Source of the DNA: an uncultured Akkermansia sp.
Lineage (GTDB): Bacteria; Verrucomicrobiota; Verrucomicrobiia; Verrucomicrobiales; Akkermansiaceae
Assembly (NCBI GenBank): GCA_904501975.1
Contig: CAJGCZ010000077.1
Location: 1 to 6,534 of the forward strand
DNA length: 6,534 nt
Reading direction: 5' to 3'
The notes beneath the pieces were generated by a model, which saw only the letters and a program-made list of their open reading frames with translations, ran no database searches and was not told where the DNA came from. This document shows positions 1 to 6,354 of this stretch, one piece after another (the first letter of the stretch is position 1; every line of letters starts with the position of its first letter). The position numbers were made by a program, and so were the translations under genes.

Positions 1-143
1 ACGGGGTGCCGCTGATTCTACACTTTTCTTTCGCGAACGTCAAGCTTATTTTTGAAGAAATTTTCACTTTTCTTTTCAAAAAGTCACAAAACACTGAAAA
101 CACAACGGAAAAATTTTGCAATTTTCTACAACAAATTTCAATT

Positions 144-152
144 TTATCCACA
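144..152 (+). promoter_or_regulatory. Perfect DnaA-box sequence in A+T-rich leader
   Basis: TTATCCACA matches the bacterial DnaA-box consensus TTATNCACA exactly. It lies in a visibly A+T-rich, non-coding stretch (about 1-235) with many A and T runs. I found no second perfect copy here; the nearest is TTTTCTACA at 122-130, with two mismatches. A single box could mark transcriptional control by DnaA, the edge of an origin lying to the left, or chance. The rest of 1-199 shows no gene I can support. Confidence 0.35.
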
Positions 153-199
153 AACACCGAAAATAGGCGTGAAAAGTGCATGCGGAAGGCACGATTTTC

Positions 200-228
200 T
201 TTTCCGGCAAGCACCCATATCTTATAAT
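200..228 (+). promoter_or_regulatory. Promoter of the 236-724 gene (-10 TATAAT)
   Basis: A perfect -10 hexamer TATAAT lies at 223-228, and its end is 7 nt before the ATG at 236. The best -35 at 17-bp spacing is the weak TTTTCC (200-205, 3 of 6 matches). A transcript from here would begin at about 235-236, leaving essentially no leader. The strength rests on the -10 element alone. Confidence 0.55.
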
Positions 229-235
229 AGTGCCT

Positions 236-724
236 ATGGGATTTACAACACTAGCAACATCAGCACTTACAGCCATGCAAGCCTTACCGGAGGCCATGCA
301 GGCATACTCCGCCTACCAACAGGGTAAAACATTCAACAATATAGCCCGCAAGCAAGAGGCACTGGCACAACAGCAAGCCGCAGCCATGAACGACACAGCC
401 GTTGACAACCAACAGCGAGCAGCGCGTAATGCCGCCATGCAGCTTAGCCATGCGAGAGGAGATGCGGCACAATCGCAGCTCTTACGCGAGGGCTCCATTG
501 CCGCACGCGAAAAAGATTTAGCCACGCGATTGCAAGATGAAATCAGCGCACAAGCCAACGCAGCGCTTGACCAAGCAACGCGCACTCGCCAACAAGGTGC
601 CCTACAAGCTTGGCACACACGTAACTCTGCCGCGCAAGCCCGCACCAAAGCAACAACTGCCGCGCTGGGCTCCGTCTCTTCCCTCTTCTCCGGCATTGCG
701 CAGCAATTAAGCTTGCCGGAATAA
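236..724 (+). CDS. Ala/Gln-rich helical protein of unknown function
   Basis: I do not recognise a family with certainty. The protein is 162 aa from the ATG at 236. An in-frame ATG at 176 also exists, but it would place the TATAAT box inside the coding region, so 236 is preferred. The sequence has no cysteine, one tryptophan (W126), and is very rich in Ala, Gln and Arg. Residues 1-28 are mildly hydrophobic with no clear signal peptide. Residues 33-140 look like long helices or coiled coil, including a REGS segment at 84-87. Residues 142-158 (AALGSVSSLFSGIAQQL) form a small-residue-rich amphipathic or weakly hydrophobic tail. This arrangement resembles short internal virion or core proteins of tailed phages, which often have a Gln/Ala helix, a central Gly-Ser turn and a Gly/Ser-rich C-terminus. 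That likeness is an impression, and no other phage gene is in view. It converges on the M16 peptidase gene and is probably a single-gene transcript. Confidence 0.7.
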   Translation: MGFTTLATSALTAMQALPEAMQAYSAYQQGKTFNNIARKQEALAQQQAAAMNDTAVDNQQRAARNAAMQLSHARGDAAQSQLLREGSIAAREKDLATRLQDEISAQANAALDQATRTRQQGALQAWHTRNSAAQARTKATTAALGSVSSLFSGIAQQLSLPE

Positions 725-726
725 CG

Positions 727-764
727 TTGCAGCTGCGTTGAAACTCTATTCAACGCAGCTGTAA
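727..764. terminator. Hairpin between convergent genes, probable bidirectional terminator
   Basis: A perfect 13-bp stem pairs 730-742 (CAGCTGCGTTGAA) with 749-761 around a 6-nt loop (ACTCTA). Two further A-T pairs and a G-T wobble extend it to 727-764. It fills the 45-bp gap between the stop of the 236-724 gene and the stop of the minus-strand peptidase gene, where a terminator serving both is expected. Neither strand has a U-tract after the stem, so it is not a classical intrinsic terminator. It may act with Rho, as a 3'-end stabiliser, or as a U-less terminator. Confidence 0.6.
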
Positions 765-769
765 AACAT

Positions 770-3274
770 TTATGCCACCGGCGGGCACACCGTAACCCAC
801 GTGCGTGTGGGCGATGACAGCGTGCGGCGAATCCACGCCTGCATTTGCTCGTGAGTAATAGCACCCAGGCGTTGGGGCAGCGTATCCGTATAATCAGCAG
901 GCAGCCCCAATACCACGTTTACTGCCGTGGCAGAGCACGTTTTGGAGCCGGACTGCTCATTCAGCAAGCGCTGTGTCAGCATGGTAGAGCGCGTGCGCTC
1001 CAATGCCTCTACCGGCATACCCTCCTGAGCCAATTGAGCCAGCAGGTTCTCTAACGCAGCTCGAGCACGGGGCAAAGACTCGGGCGCGGTACCAAGGTAG
1101 AAATAAATGCAGCCGGCATCCACCCCCTGCAGCTCAGCCGCAGCAGCGTAGTAGGCCAGGCCGTGTTTTTCACGTATCTCGCTAAACATGGGGCCTGCCA
1201 TATCGCGGCACCATTCGGTAAAGATATTCTGCATCAGCACCTCGTCATCCGTAGCCAACTGGCCGGGAATAGCCAATGCAAGCACCCCCTGCTCCTTGTC
1301 GGACTCCACCGCTACATCGCCGGGCTTTTGTTGCGGCGTAGCAACACCCGGCACAGGGGCACCCACCGGCAAGGCGGCAAATACACGTTCTGCATGCTGC
1401 TGCATGGTGGCCGGGTCAAAATCGCCCGTAATAACGAGCACGGCATTGCGCGCACAAAGCAAGCGTGCATGTTGCTGCACAAGGTGCTGCACCGTCAGGC
1501 TTTCCACACTTTCCACCGTACCATCCGGGTGATTACCATAAGAGCAGTCGCCAAAACAAGCCCGACGCAGCTGGCGGAAGGCCAATGCGGCGGGGTCTTC
1601 CAAAGAATCCAGAACATCCGCCACCATATCCTCACGAGCCATAGCCACGGCCTCTTCCGGGAACACGGGGTGCAGCGCTACATCTGCCATAATCTCCAGC
1701 ATGGTAACAGCATCTTCTGCCAACGCGCGGGTAGAAAGAGTGAGCGTATTGTTGCCGGCATTGCAGTTAATATGGCCGCCCAAATTCTCCACGGCCTCAG
1801 CCAAATCGGCCGCAGAGCGGGTGCGGGTCCCCTTGAGCATGCACTCAGCCAACATGGAGTTAATGCCGGCCGTAGCGGCACACTCCGTACGGCAACCGGC
1901 TTGCATCGATAAATTGGTGTACACCATGGGAATGCGACGATCCACCCGCATCACCACGCGCAAACCATTGGATAACTGTACCTGCACCGGGGCGGGCAAG
2001 CCGTGCTCGGCGGCTTCCTCTTGCACCGGCGGATTCGTGCCGAGGGGGTCCACACTCACTTCCACCAAGCGTTCGGTGCCCAAGTATTCGCGGCACACGC
2101 GCGCCACATCTGCCGGGGTAACACGCTGCAACGCCTCTGCCCACTCTACATCTGCCTGCAAATTGCGCGAGCGGTGCCAGCAAATAGCCGTTAACGAGGC
2201 CTGCCCCTGCACCGTAGCCAGCGTGCGCATGCGCTGGGCGCTGATTTGGCGCAAGGCACGTTGAATTCCTACCGTAAAATCCGCAGTCGGCAGCTCGGCC
2301 ACCCAAGCTAAAATATCATCTCTCAGCGCATCGCGGCCGTCGCGGTCCACATCTGCCTCAATCAGAAAGAGGCCCTCCGACTGAGCATCGGGGATGATAC
2401 TGGTAGACACATCGTGCGCCTGCGAGCATTCATCATGAAACTTCTTATACAGCCACGCGGCACGGCCATCACCTAAAATAGAAGACAACACTGCCAAAGG
2501 AGCGGAATCCACATGCTGAGCATGCGGAATACGCCAACCAAGCATCAGCGTGCTGGTGGGCTGGGCAAACTCGGTGCGGTAAAGGCGGCGTCCCCACTGG
2601 CGAGGCTCGTGCACCGGGGCGGGTGATTCTAACGCAGCGGCAGGAATCCCGGCCACAGCCTCTTCCACAGCCCGGAACACCTCTGCCGGCTCTACATCAC
2701 CGGCCAAGCACAAGAACATGTTTCCCGGCGTATAACGGCGGCGGTGGTAGGTAAGCATGTCCTCATAGCGCAAAGCATCAAACTGAGCCAACTCGCCAAT
2801 CACAGGCAAACGGCGCGGATTTTGGGTATAGACGGTACGAATCAGAGCGCGGTAGGAGGCATCGCGCGGGTCGTCGTTATACATGGCCATCTCGCGGCGA
2901 ATCACCTCGCGCTCTTTCTCAAACTCATCTGCGGGGAAAGAGGGAAAGAACACCAACTGCAGCAAAATATCCGCAAAACGCTTCCAGTGCGCGGAGGGGC
3001 CATCGATATAATACACCGTGCGGTCGGTGGAGGTGTAGGCATTCCACATACCGCCCAGCTCTGCCACCTCCTCGTTGAGCTGCTGAGCATTCAGGTCGCG
3101 CGTTCCCTTAAACACCATGTGCTCAATTAAATGAGACAAACCGGCACCCGCAAACTCTCCCTCATGGGCGGCACCCGTACCCACCCACACCTGGGCAGAT
3201 ACCACCGGAAATGCCGTCTGGCGATTAACAATTACCGTTAATCCGTTCTTACATGTATATACCTCACCTTGCAT
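770..3274 (-). CDS. M16 family zinc metallopeptidase, two-domain (pitrilysin/processing-peptidase-like)
   Basis: The 834-aa protein has tandem M16 halves. The N-terminal half carries the inverted zinc motif HLIEH (H48, E51, H52). The third zinc ligand is E128, 76 residues further on in EREVIRREM, with the usual partner Glu at E121. The C-terminal half (from about residue 425) repeats the fold but lacks the zinc motif; NSMLAEC (472-478) stands where HxxEH would be. It keeps the R-x-x-x-G-L-x-Y substrate-contact motif at 701-708, so one half cuts and the other helps bind peptide. This fits clamshell peptidases that degrade or process peptides; the natural substrate is unknown. I see no signal peptide, so a cytoplasmic location is likely, unlike the many exported M16 proteins. 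The ATG at 3274 is preferred over one at 3370: a good promoter ends 9 nt before it, homology-like sequence (YTCKNGLTVIV) begins just after it, and the extra 32 residues of the longer form look like promoter translated by chance. It is transcribed divergently from hemL. Confidence 0.93.
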   Translation of the reverse strand: MQGEVYTCKNGLTVIVNRQTAFPVVSAQVWVGTGAAHEGEFAGAGLSHLIEHMVFKGTRDLNAQQLNEEVAELGGMWNAYTSTDRTVYYIDGPSAHWKRFADILLQLVFFPSFPADEFEKEREVIRREMAMYNDDPRDASYRALIRTVYTQNPRRLPVIGELAQFDALRYEDMLTYHRRRYTPGNMFLCLAGDVEPAEVFRAVEEAVAGIPAAALESPAPVHEPRQWGRRLYRTEFAQPTSTLMLGWRIPHAQHVDSAPLAVLSSILGDGRAAWLYKKFHDECSQAHDVSTSIIPDAQSEGLFLIEADVDRDGRDALRDDILAWVAELPTADFTVGIQRALRQISAQRMRTLATVQGQASLTAICWHRSRNLQADVEWAEALQRVTPADVARVCREYLGTERLVEVSVDPLGTNPPVQEEAAEHGLPAPVQVQLSNGLRVVMRVDRRIPMVYTNLSMQAGCRTECAATAGINSMLAECMLKGTRTRSAADLAEAVENLGGHINCNAGNNTLTLSTRALAEDAVTMLEIMADVALHPVFPEEAVAMAREDMVADVLDSLEDPAALAFRQLRRACFGDCSYGNHPDGTVESVESLTVQHLVQQHARLLCARNAVLVITGDFDPATMQQHAERVFAALPVGAPVPGVATPQQKPGDVAVESDKEQGVLALAIPGQLATDDEVLMQNIFTEWCRDMAGPMFSEIREKHGLAYYAAAAELQGVDAGCIYFYLGTAPESLPRARAALENLLAQLAQEGMPVEALERTRSTMLTQRLLNEQSGSKTCSATAVNVVLGLPADYTDTLPQRLGAITHEQMQAWIRRTLSSPTRTWVTVCPPVA

Positions 3275-3283
3275 CGCGGCACA

Positions 3284-3312
3284 ATTGTACCGAATCCGCC
3301 GCACCTTGACAA
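3284..3312 (-). promoter_or_regulatory. Promoter of the M16 peptidase gene
   Basis: Read on the minus strand, TTGTCA (3312-3307) and TACAAT (3289-3284) are separated by exactly 17 bp, each matching the sigma-70 consensus at 5 of 6 positions. The -10 element ends 9 nt before the ATG at 3274, so the predicted leader is only about 0-3 nt. No Shine-Dalgarno sequence lies between. Confidence 0.72.
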
Positions 3313-3369
3313 GGCAGAAGTAGCCCCGGAAGTACGACATGCGAATTTGGAAGGACGAGAAAGCTTGCA

Positions 3370-3401
3370 CAAATGACTGAGTTTGAAATGTAGCTCATTT
3401 G
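3370..3401. promoter_or_regulatory. Inverted repeat upstream of hemL, possible operator
   Basis: CAAATGA (3370-3376) and TCATTTG (3395-3401) form a perfect 7-bp inverted repeat with arm centres 25 bp apart, ending 4 bp before the hemL -35 box. An ATTTGGAA octamer overlaps the right arm (3397-3404) and recurs at 3345-3352, 52 bp away. The position suits a regulator binding between the divergent peptidase and hemL promoters. It may also be chance in A+T-rich DNA, and the regulator is unknown. Confidence 0.3.
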
Positions 3402-3405
3402 GAAA

Positions 3406-3434
3406 TTGACAATTCGGGCGCTATCACGCATAAT
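3406..3434 (+). promoter_or_regulatory. Strong promoter of hemL
   Basis: A perfect -35 TTGACA (3406-3411) is followed, after exactly 17 bp, by CATAAT (3429-3434; 5 of 6 matches). The -10 ends 7 nt before the ATG at 3442, so transcription should start at or next to the start codon. An alternative TTG start at 3406 is ruled out because it would be the -35 box itself. Confidence 0.8.
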
Positions 3435-3441
3435 TCCGGCC

Positions 3442-4731
3442 ATGAACGAATCTTCATCACTATTTGAGCGAGCCTGCAAAGTTATACCGGGTGGCGTTAA
3501 CTCCCCCGTCCGCGCCTTCCGCCGATTGGAGCGAGCCCCGTTTTTCGTTAAAAAAGCAGCCGGCGCCCACCTGTGGGATGAAGACGACAAGCAATACATT
3601 GACTACGTGGGCACATGGGGACCCGCCATCTTAGGCCATGCCCCGCAAAGCGTTATCTCTGCCGTGCAGGCAGCCATACCCAACGGACTGGGCTATGGAA
3701 TTCCCACCCGCATTGAGGTGGATATGGCAGAAACCATCTGCCGCTGGATTCCCTCCATTGAAAAAGTGCGCATGACCAACAGCGGCACCGAGGCCACCAT
3801 GAGCGCCATCCGCCTTGCCCGTGGCTACACCGGCCGCAAATACATCATCAAGTTTGAGGGCTGCTACCACGGCCATGTAGACAGCTTGCTGGTGGCTGCA
3901 GGCAGCGGTGCCCTCACCCACGGCGAACCCGACAGCGCCGGTGTGCCCAAAGAATTTGCTGAGCTGACAATTGCCCTGCCCTACAACGACCCCGAGGCCG
4001 TGCGCCGCGCCTTTGCGCAGCACCCCAACCAAATTGCCGCCATCATTGTAGAGCCCTACCCCGGCAACGCAGGTTTCTACCTTCCCAAACCCGGCTACTT
4101 AGAGTTCTTGCGCGAGATTACCGCCAAGGAAGGCGCCTTGCTGATTTTTGATGAAGTCATGACCGGCTTCCGCATCTCCCCGGCAGGCGTGCAGGGCAAG
4201 CACAACATCACCCCGGATCTCACCACCCTTGGCAAAGTCATCGGCGGTGGTCTGCCCGTAGGTGCCTTCGGCGGCCGCGCCGACATTATGAACTGCGTCT
4301 CCCCCCTCGGCCCGGTATACCAAGCAGGCACCCTCAGCGGAAACCCCGTTGCCATGGCTGCCGGCTTAGCCCAGCTGCGAGAGCTGGAAGCCACCGGCGC
4401 TTACGACCGCTTAGAGAAACTGGGCGCCCGCTTGGAAGACGGCGTGCGCGCCACCCTGGCAGATTTGCAGTTGCCGCTTACCTTTAAGCGCAGCGGCTCC
4501 ATGTTCTGCCTCTTCTTCACCACGCAAGATGTCACCGACCTCGCCAGCGCCACCACGGCGGATTTTGACATGTTCCGCCGCTACTTCCACTCCATGCTCG
4601 AGCAAGGAGTGTATGTAGCCCCCTCGCCGTACGAAACCGGGTTCATCTCCACCGCCCACACCGAGGCAGACATAGACGCCACCGTAGCCGCCATGCGCAC
4701 TGCCTTAGCCGCAGCCATCAACGCAAGATAA
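3442..4731 (+). CDS. hemL: Glutamate-1-semialdehyde 2,1-aminomutase
   Basis: This PLP enzyme converts glutamate-1-semialdehyde to 5-aminolevulinate, the last step of the C5 route to haem and other tetrapyrroles, in the cytoplasm. The 429-aa length is normal for the family. The family N-terminus is intact (ACKVIPGGVNSPVRAF, 11-26). Other landmarks are the cofactor-phosphate segment NSGTEATMSAIRLARG (113-128), the YHGH segment (142-145), the PLP-pyridine aspartate D237 in FDEVMTGFR, and the Schiff-base lysine K265 in TTLGKVIGGGLPVGAFGG. The segment EPYPGNAGFYLPKPGYL (204-220) differs somewhat from the proteobacterial form but keeps the fold signature. The related ornithine- and acetylornithine-type class III aminotransferases are less likely, given the N-terminus and the K265 context. 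The start at 3442 follows from the promoter 7 nt upstream and the family N-terminus; no Shine-Dalgarno is present. It is the first gene on the + side of the divergent region, and ispE downstream has its own candidate promoter. Confidence 0.96.
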   Translation: MNESSSLFERACKVIPGGVNSPVRAFRRLERAPFFVKKAAGAHLWDEDDKQYIDYVGTWGPAILGHAPQSVISAVQAAIPNGLGYGIPTRIEVDMAETICRWIPSIEKVRMTNSGTEATMSAIRLARGYTGRKYIIKFEGCYHGHVDSLLVAAGSGALTHGEPDSAGVPKEFAELTIALPYNDPEAVRRAFAQHPNQIAAIIVEPYPGNAGFYLPKPGYLEFLREITAKEGALLIFDEVMTGFRISPAGVQGKHNITPDLTTLGKVIGGGLPVGAFGGRADIMNCVSPLGPVYQAGTLSGNPVAMAAGLAQLRELEATGAYDRLEKLGARLEDGVRATLADLQLPLTFKRSGSMFCLFFTTQDVTDLASATTADFDMFRRYFHSMLEQGVYVAPSPYETGFISTAHTEADIDATVAAMRTALAAAINAR

Positions 4732-4771
4732 GCACACCCCGCGTAAATACCGCCACAGCCGTACTTTAGGC

Positions 4772-4800
4772 TTCACATAGCAACAAAAATTGTGTAATAT
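4772..4800 (+). promoter_or_regulatory. Candidate promoter of ispE-ruvC
   Basis: TTCACA (4772-4777; 5 of 6) and TAATAT (4795-4800; 4 of 6) are separated by 17 bp, in the 75-nt gap after hemL. The -10 ends 6 nt before the ispE ATG, placing the predicted +1 on the start codon. An overlapping alternative -10 is TGTAAT (4793-4798). The gap holds no clear terminator for hemL, so read-through is possible. Confidence 0.55.
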
Positions 4801-4806
4801 TCGGGC

Positions 4807-5646
4807 ATGACAACTTACAGCGCACCGGCAAAAATCAATTTATCTCTCAAAGTACAGGGTAAGAGAGAAGACGGATACCACAATGTGGATATTCTGATGG
4901 CCAAGCTGGATTTGGCAGATGAGTTGAGCTTCCACAACTCTCGCACCACAACCCTGCTTTGCGATACACCCGGTGTGCCTACAGATGAGAGCAATCTTGT
5001 GATAAAAGCCGTGCGCGAGTTTGAAAAAGCCTACGGCCGCAAAGCCAAGCAAAAAATTACCCTCAACAAAAAGGTGCCCTTTGGTGCCGGCTTAGGCGGC
5101 GGCTCGGCAGATGCCGCTGTCACCCTCCTTGCCGTCAACGAGATTATCGGCACGCAATACACCCACGAAGAATTGCACGCCATGGCGGCCGCCATCGGCA
5201 GTGATGTTCCCTTCTTCCTCAACCCGGTCATCAGCCGCTGCACAGGCCGTGGCGAAATCGTTACCCCCGTAGAGGAGCTGGCAGGCTGGAGCAGCCCCAT
5301 CGTGCTCATCAAGCCGCAGTTCGGGGTCTCCACCCCCTCTGCCTACCGTGGCCTCAACGGCGCCCACCGCATGAAAGGCGTGAACTACGGCGCCCAAACA
5401 GTCGATGGTATTCGTTTGGTAAACGAGCTGGAGCGCGCCGTATTCACCAAGTTCCCGGCCTTGGGCCTGTGGAAGATGTGGATGCTGCGCCAGGATGGTG
5501 TACGCGCCGCGTTGATGAGCGGCTCCGGGTCCACCCTGTTCGCCCTCACCGAGACCCACGAGCAAGCACGCGCCTTGGCCGAGGCCGCCCGTGCTGAGCT
5601 AGACCCCACCATTTGGACCTATTGCGGCACCGTTAATCCGCAGTAA
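4807..5646 (+). CDS. ispE: 4-diphosphocytidyl-2-C-methyl-D-erythritol kinase
   Basis: This GHMP-family kinase uses ATP to phosphorylate the 2-hydroxyl of CDP-methylerythritol in the MEP isoprenoid pathway, in the cytoplasm. The 279-aa length is typical. PAKINLSL (7-14) carries the catalytic lysine K9. The glycine-rich ATP loop PFGAGLGGGSADAA lies at 91-104. IGSDVPFF (130-137) supplies the catalytic aspartate D133. The third GHMP motif MSGSGSTLFAL is at 237-247. All expected active-site residues are present. The ATG at 4807 directly precedes the family N-terminus and lies 6 nt after a -10 hexamer, with no Shine-Dalgarno. ruvC starts 11 nt after the stop, so the two genes are probably co-transcribed. 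Homoserine kinase or mevalonate-branch GHMP kinases are unlikely, given the IspE-specific PAKIN and GSDVPFF motifs. Confidence 0.96.
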   Translation: MTTYSAPAKINLSLKVQGKREDGYHNVDILMAKLDLADELSFHNSRTTTLLCDTPGVPTDESNLVIKAVREFEKAYGRKAKQKITLNKKVPFGAGLGGGSADAAVTLLAVNEIIGTQYTHEELHAMAAAIGSDVPFFLNPVISRCTGRGEIVTPVEELAGWSSPIVLIKPQFGVSTPSAYRGLNGAHRMKGVNYGAQTVDGIRLVNELERAVFTKFPALGLWKMWMLRQDGVRAALMSGSGSTLFALTETHEQARALAEAARAELDPTIWTYCGTVNPQ

Positions 5647-5657
5647 TACACGGCAGC

Positions 5658-6164
5658 GTGAGAGTTGTCTCCATAGACCCCGCCATCCGCAACACCGGCT
5701 TTGCCGTGCTGGAGGGCGACCACAAACACGCCGCAGCGTTAGATTACGGCACCCTTTCTCTGCCGCAAAAGCTGCCGCAAAGCGCCTGCTTACTTGCCAT
5801 ACATGAGAAGGTGTGCTCCCTCATTGAACAATGGCAGCCGGATGAGCTGGCCATTGAGGGCATTATTTACGTGCAATCGCACCGCACGGCTATATACATG
5901 GGCTCTGCCCGCGCTGCTACCGTGCTGGCCGCCGCACGCTACAACCTGCGCATTATGGAATACCCGCCCACCTGCGTTAAATTGGCCACCGTAGGCCGCG
6001 GCAGCGCCGGGAAACACCAGGTAGCCTTCATGATGCGAGCTATGCTCGGGCTTACCGAAACCCCGGCCCCGGATGCCGCAGATGCCCTCGCCATCGGCTT
6101 TACCCACCTCGCCGCTGCAGACCCTCTGAAAGCTCACCTCTTCCGCGAGCGCAAGTATATTTAG
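5658..6164 (+). CDS. ruvC: Crossover junction endodeoxyribonuclease RuvC
   Basis: RuvC is the dimeric resolvase that nicks Holliday junctions symmetrically during recombination repair, with the RuvAB branch-migration motor (not in this window). The 168-aa product has the RNase H-like fold signature and all four metal-binding acids: D7 in VVSIDPAIRNTG, E67 in LAIEGIIY, and D139 and D142 in PDAADALAIG. The segment KLATVGRGSAGKHQV (108-122) is the family's conserved basic region. Where E. coli RuvC has Phe69, which stacks on junction DNA, my alignment by eye puts I70, with Y71 next to it. The start is a GTG at 5658, 11 nt after the ispE stop. No nearby ATG gives a normal N-terminus and no Shine-Dalgarno is visible, so translation may depend on ribosomes finishing ispE. 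A large palindrome begins 14 nt after the stop. Confidence 0.93.
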   Translation: MRVVSIDPAIRNTGFAVLEGDHKHAAALDYGTLSLPQKLPQSACLLAIHEKVCSLIEQWQPDELAIEGIIYVQSHRTAIYMGSARAATVLAAARYNLRIMEYPPTCVKLATVGRGSAGKHQVAFMMRAMLGLTETPAPDAADALAIGFTHLAAADPLKAHLFRERKYI

Positions 6165-6178
6165 CTCTGTACAGTTTT

Positions 6179-6222
6179 CGGTTGATAGCCCCACAAATGG
6201 CCATTTGTGGGGCTATTAACTG
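6179..6222. terminator. Long perfect palindrome after ruvC, probable terminator
   Basis: Positions 6185-6200 and 6201-6216 are exact reverse complements, 16 bp with no spacer, centred on AATGGCCATT. Pairing extends outward, with two G-T wobbles, to 6179-6222 for 22-bp arms. In RNA the apex would be a GGCC tetraloop on a very stable C/G-rich stem. It lies 14 nt after the ruvC stop, but no U-tract follows, like the hairpin at 727-764. It may end the ispE-ruvC transcript, or it may be the boundary of the repeat element on its right, since its last two bases overlap that array's first stem. Confidence 0.55.
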
Positions 6223-6315
6223 CCTCGCGGAGCGGGGCAATATCACTGAGCTTGTAAAAGCTCAATATCACTCTGCCGAAGGCAGAATATCACTTGCCTG
6301 AAAGGCAAATATCAT
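6221..6315. repeat. Array of four distinct mini-hairpins with a conserved AATATCACT spacer
   Basis: Four short stem-loops follow one another. Stem 1 is 6221-6228/6232-6239 (8 bp with one G-T, loop GGA). Stem 2 is 6247-6253/6258-6264 (7 bp, loop GTAA). Stem 3 is 6272-6277/6281-6286 (6 bp, loop GAA). Stem 4 is 6294-6299/6303-6308 (6 bp, loop GAA). The stem sequences differ from each other but pairing is kept. Between them AATATCACT occurs at 6239-6247, 6264-6272 and 6286-6294, and AATATCAT at 6308-6315, so the spacing is 22-25 bp. This is neither CRISPR, since the repeats are too short and the unique parts are self-complementary, nor a simple tandem repeat. Its role is unknown; a structured RNA, a single-stranded DNA recognition site or a mobile-element end are all possible. 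Confidence 0.8.
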
Positions 6316-6354
6316 TATAAGGGAGAGGTAAGACAATAGACTGTTTGCTCAGAT

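Noticed and set aside
66..84. ACTTTT/AAAAGT inverted repeat as a terminator for a gene left of the window
   Set aside because: The stem is only 6 A/T-rich pairs and likely arises by chance in this composition.
176..235. N-terminal extension of the 236-724 gene from the ATG at 176
   Set aside because: It would put the perfect TATAAT box inside the coding region, and the added residues have no recognisable feature.
1163..1912. Long + strand reading frame opposite the peptidase gene
   Set aside because: It lies wholly antisense to a confidently identified M16 coding region, shows low-complexity His/Arg-rich translation, and has no family motif or start signal.
3275..3370. 32-residue N-terminal extension of the M16 peptidase from the ATG at 3370
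   Set aside because: The stretch contains the -35 and -10 boxes with ideal spacing, and M16 sequence begins right after the ATG at 3274.
5092..5565. Minus-strand reading frame opposite ispE
   Set aside because: It is a shadow of ispE, Gly/Ala-rich from G+C-rich codons, with no motifs.
6221..6315. CRISPR array
   Set aside because: The constant part is only about 9 bp and the variable parts are self-complementary 13-19 nt stem-loops rather than unique spacers; no cas gene is present.
6314..6319. Minus-strand TATAAT as a promoter
   Set aside because: The nearest -35-like TTGTCT is only 11 bp away, and no gene lies downstream on that strand before ruvC's 3' end, so it has little support.
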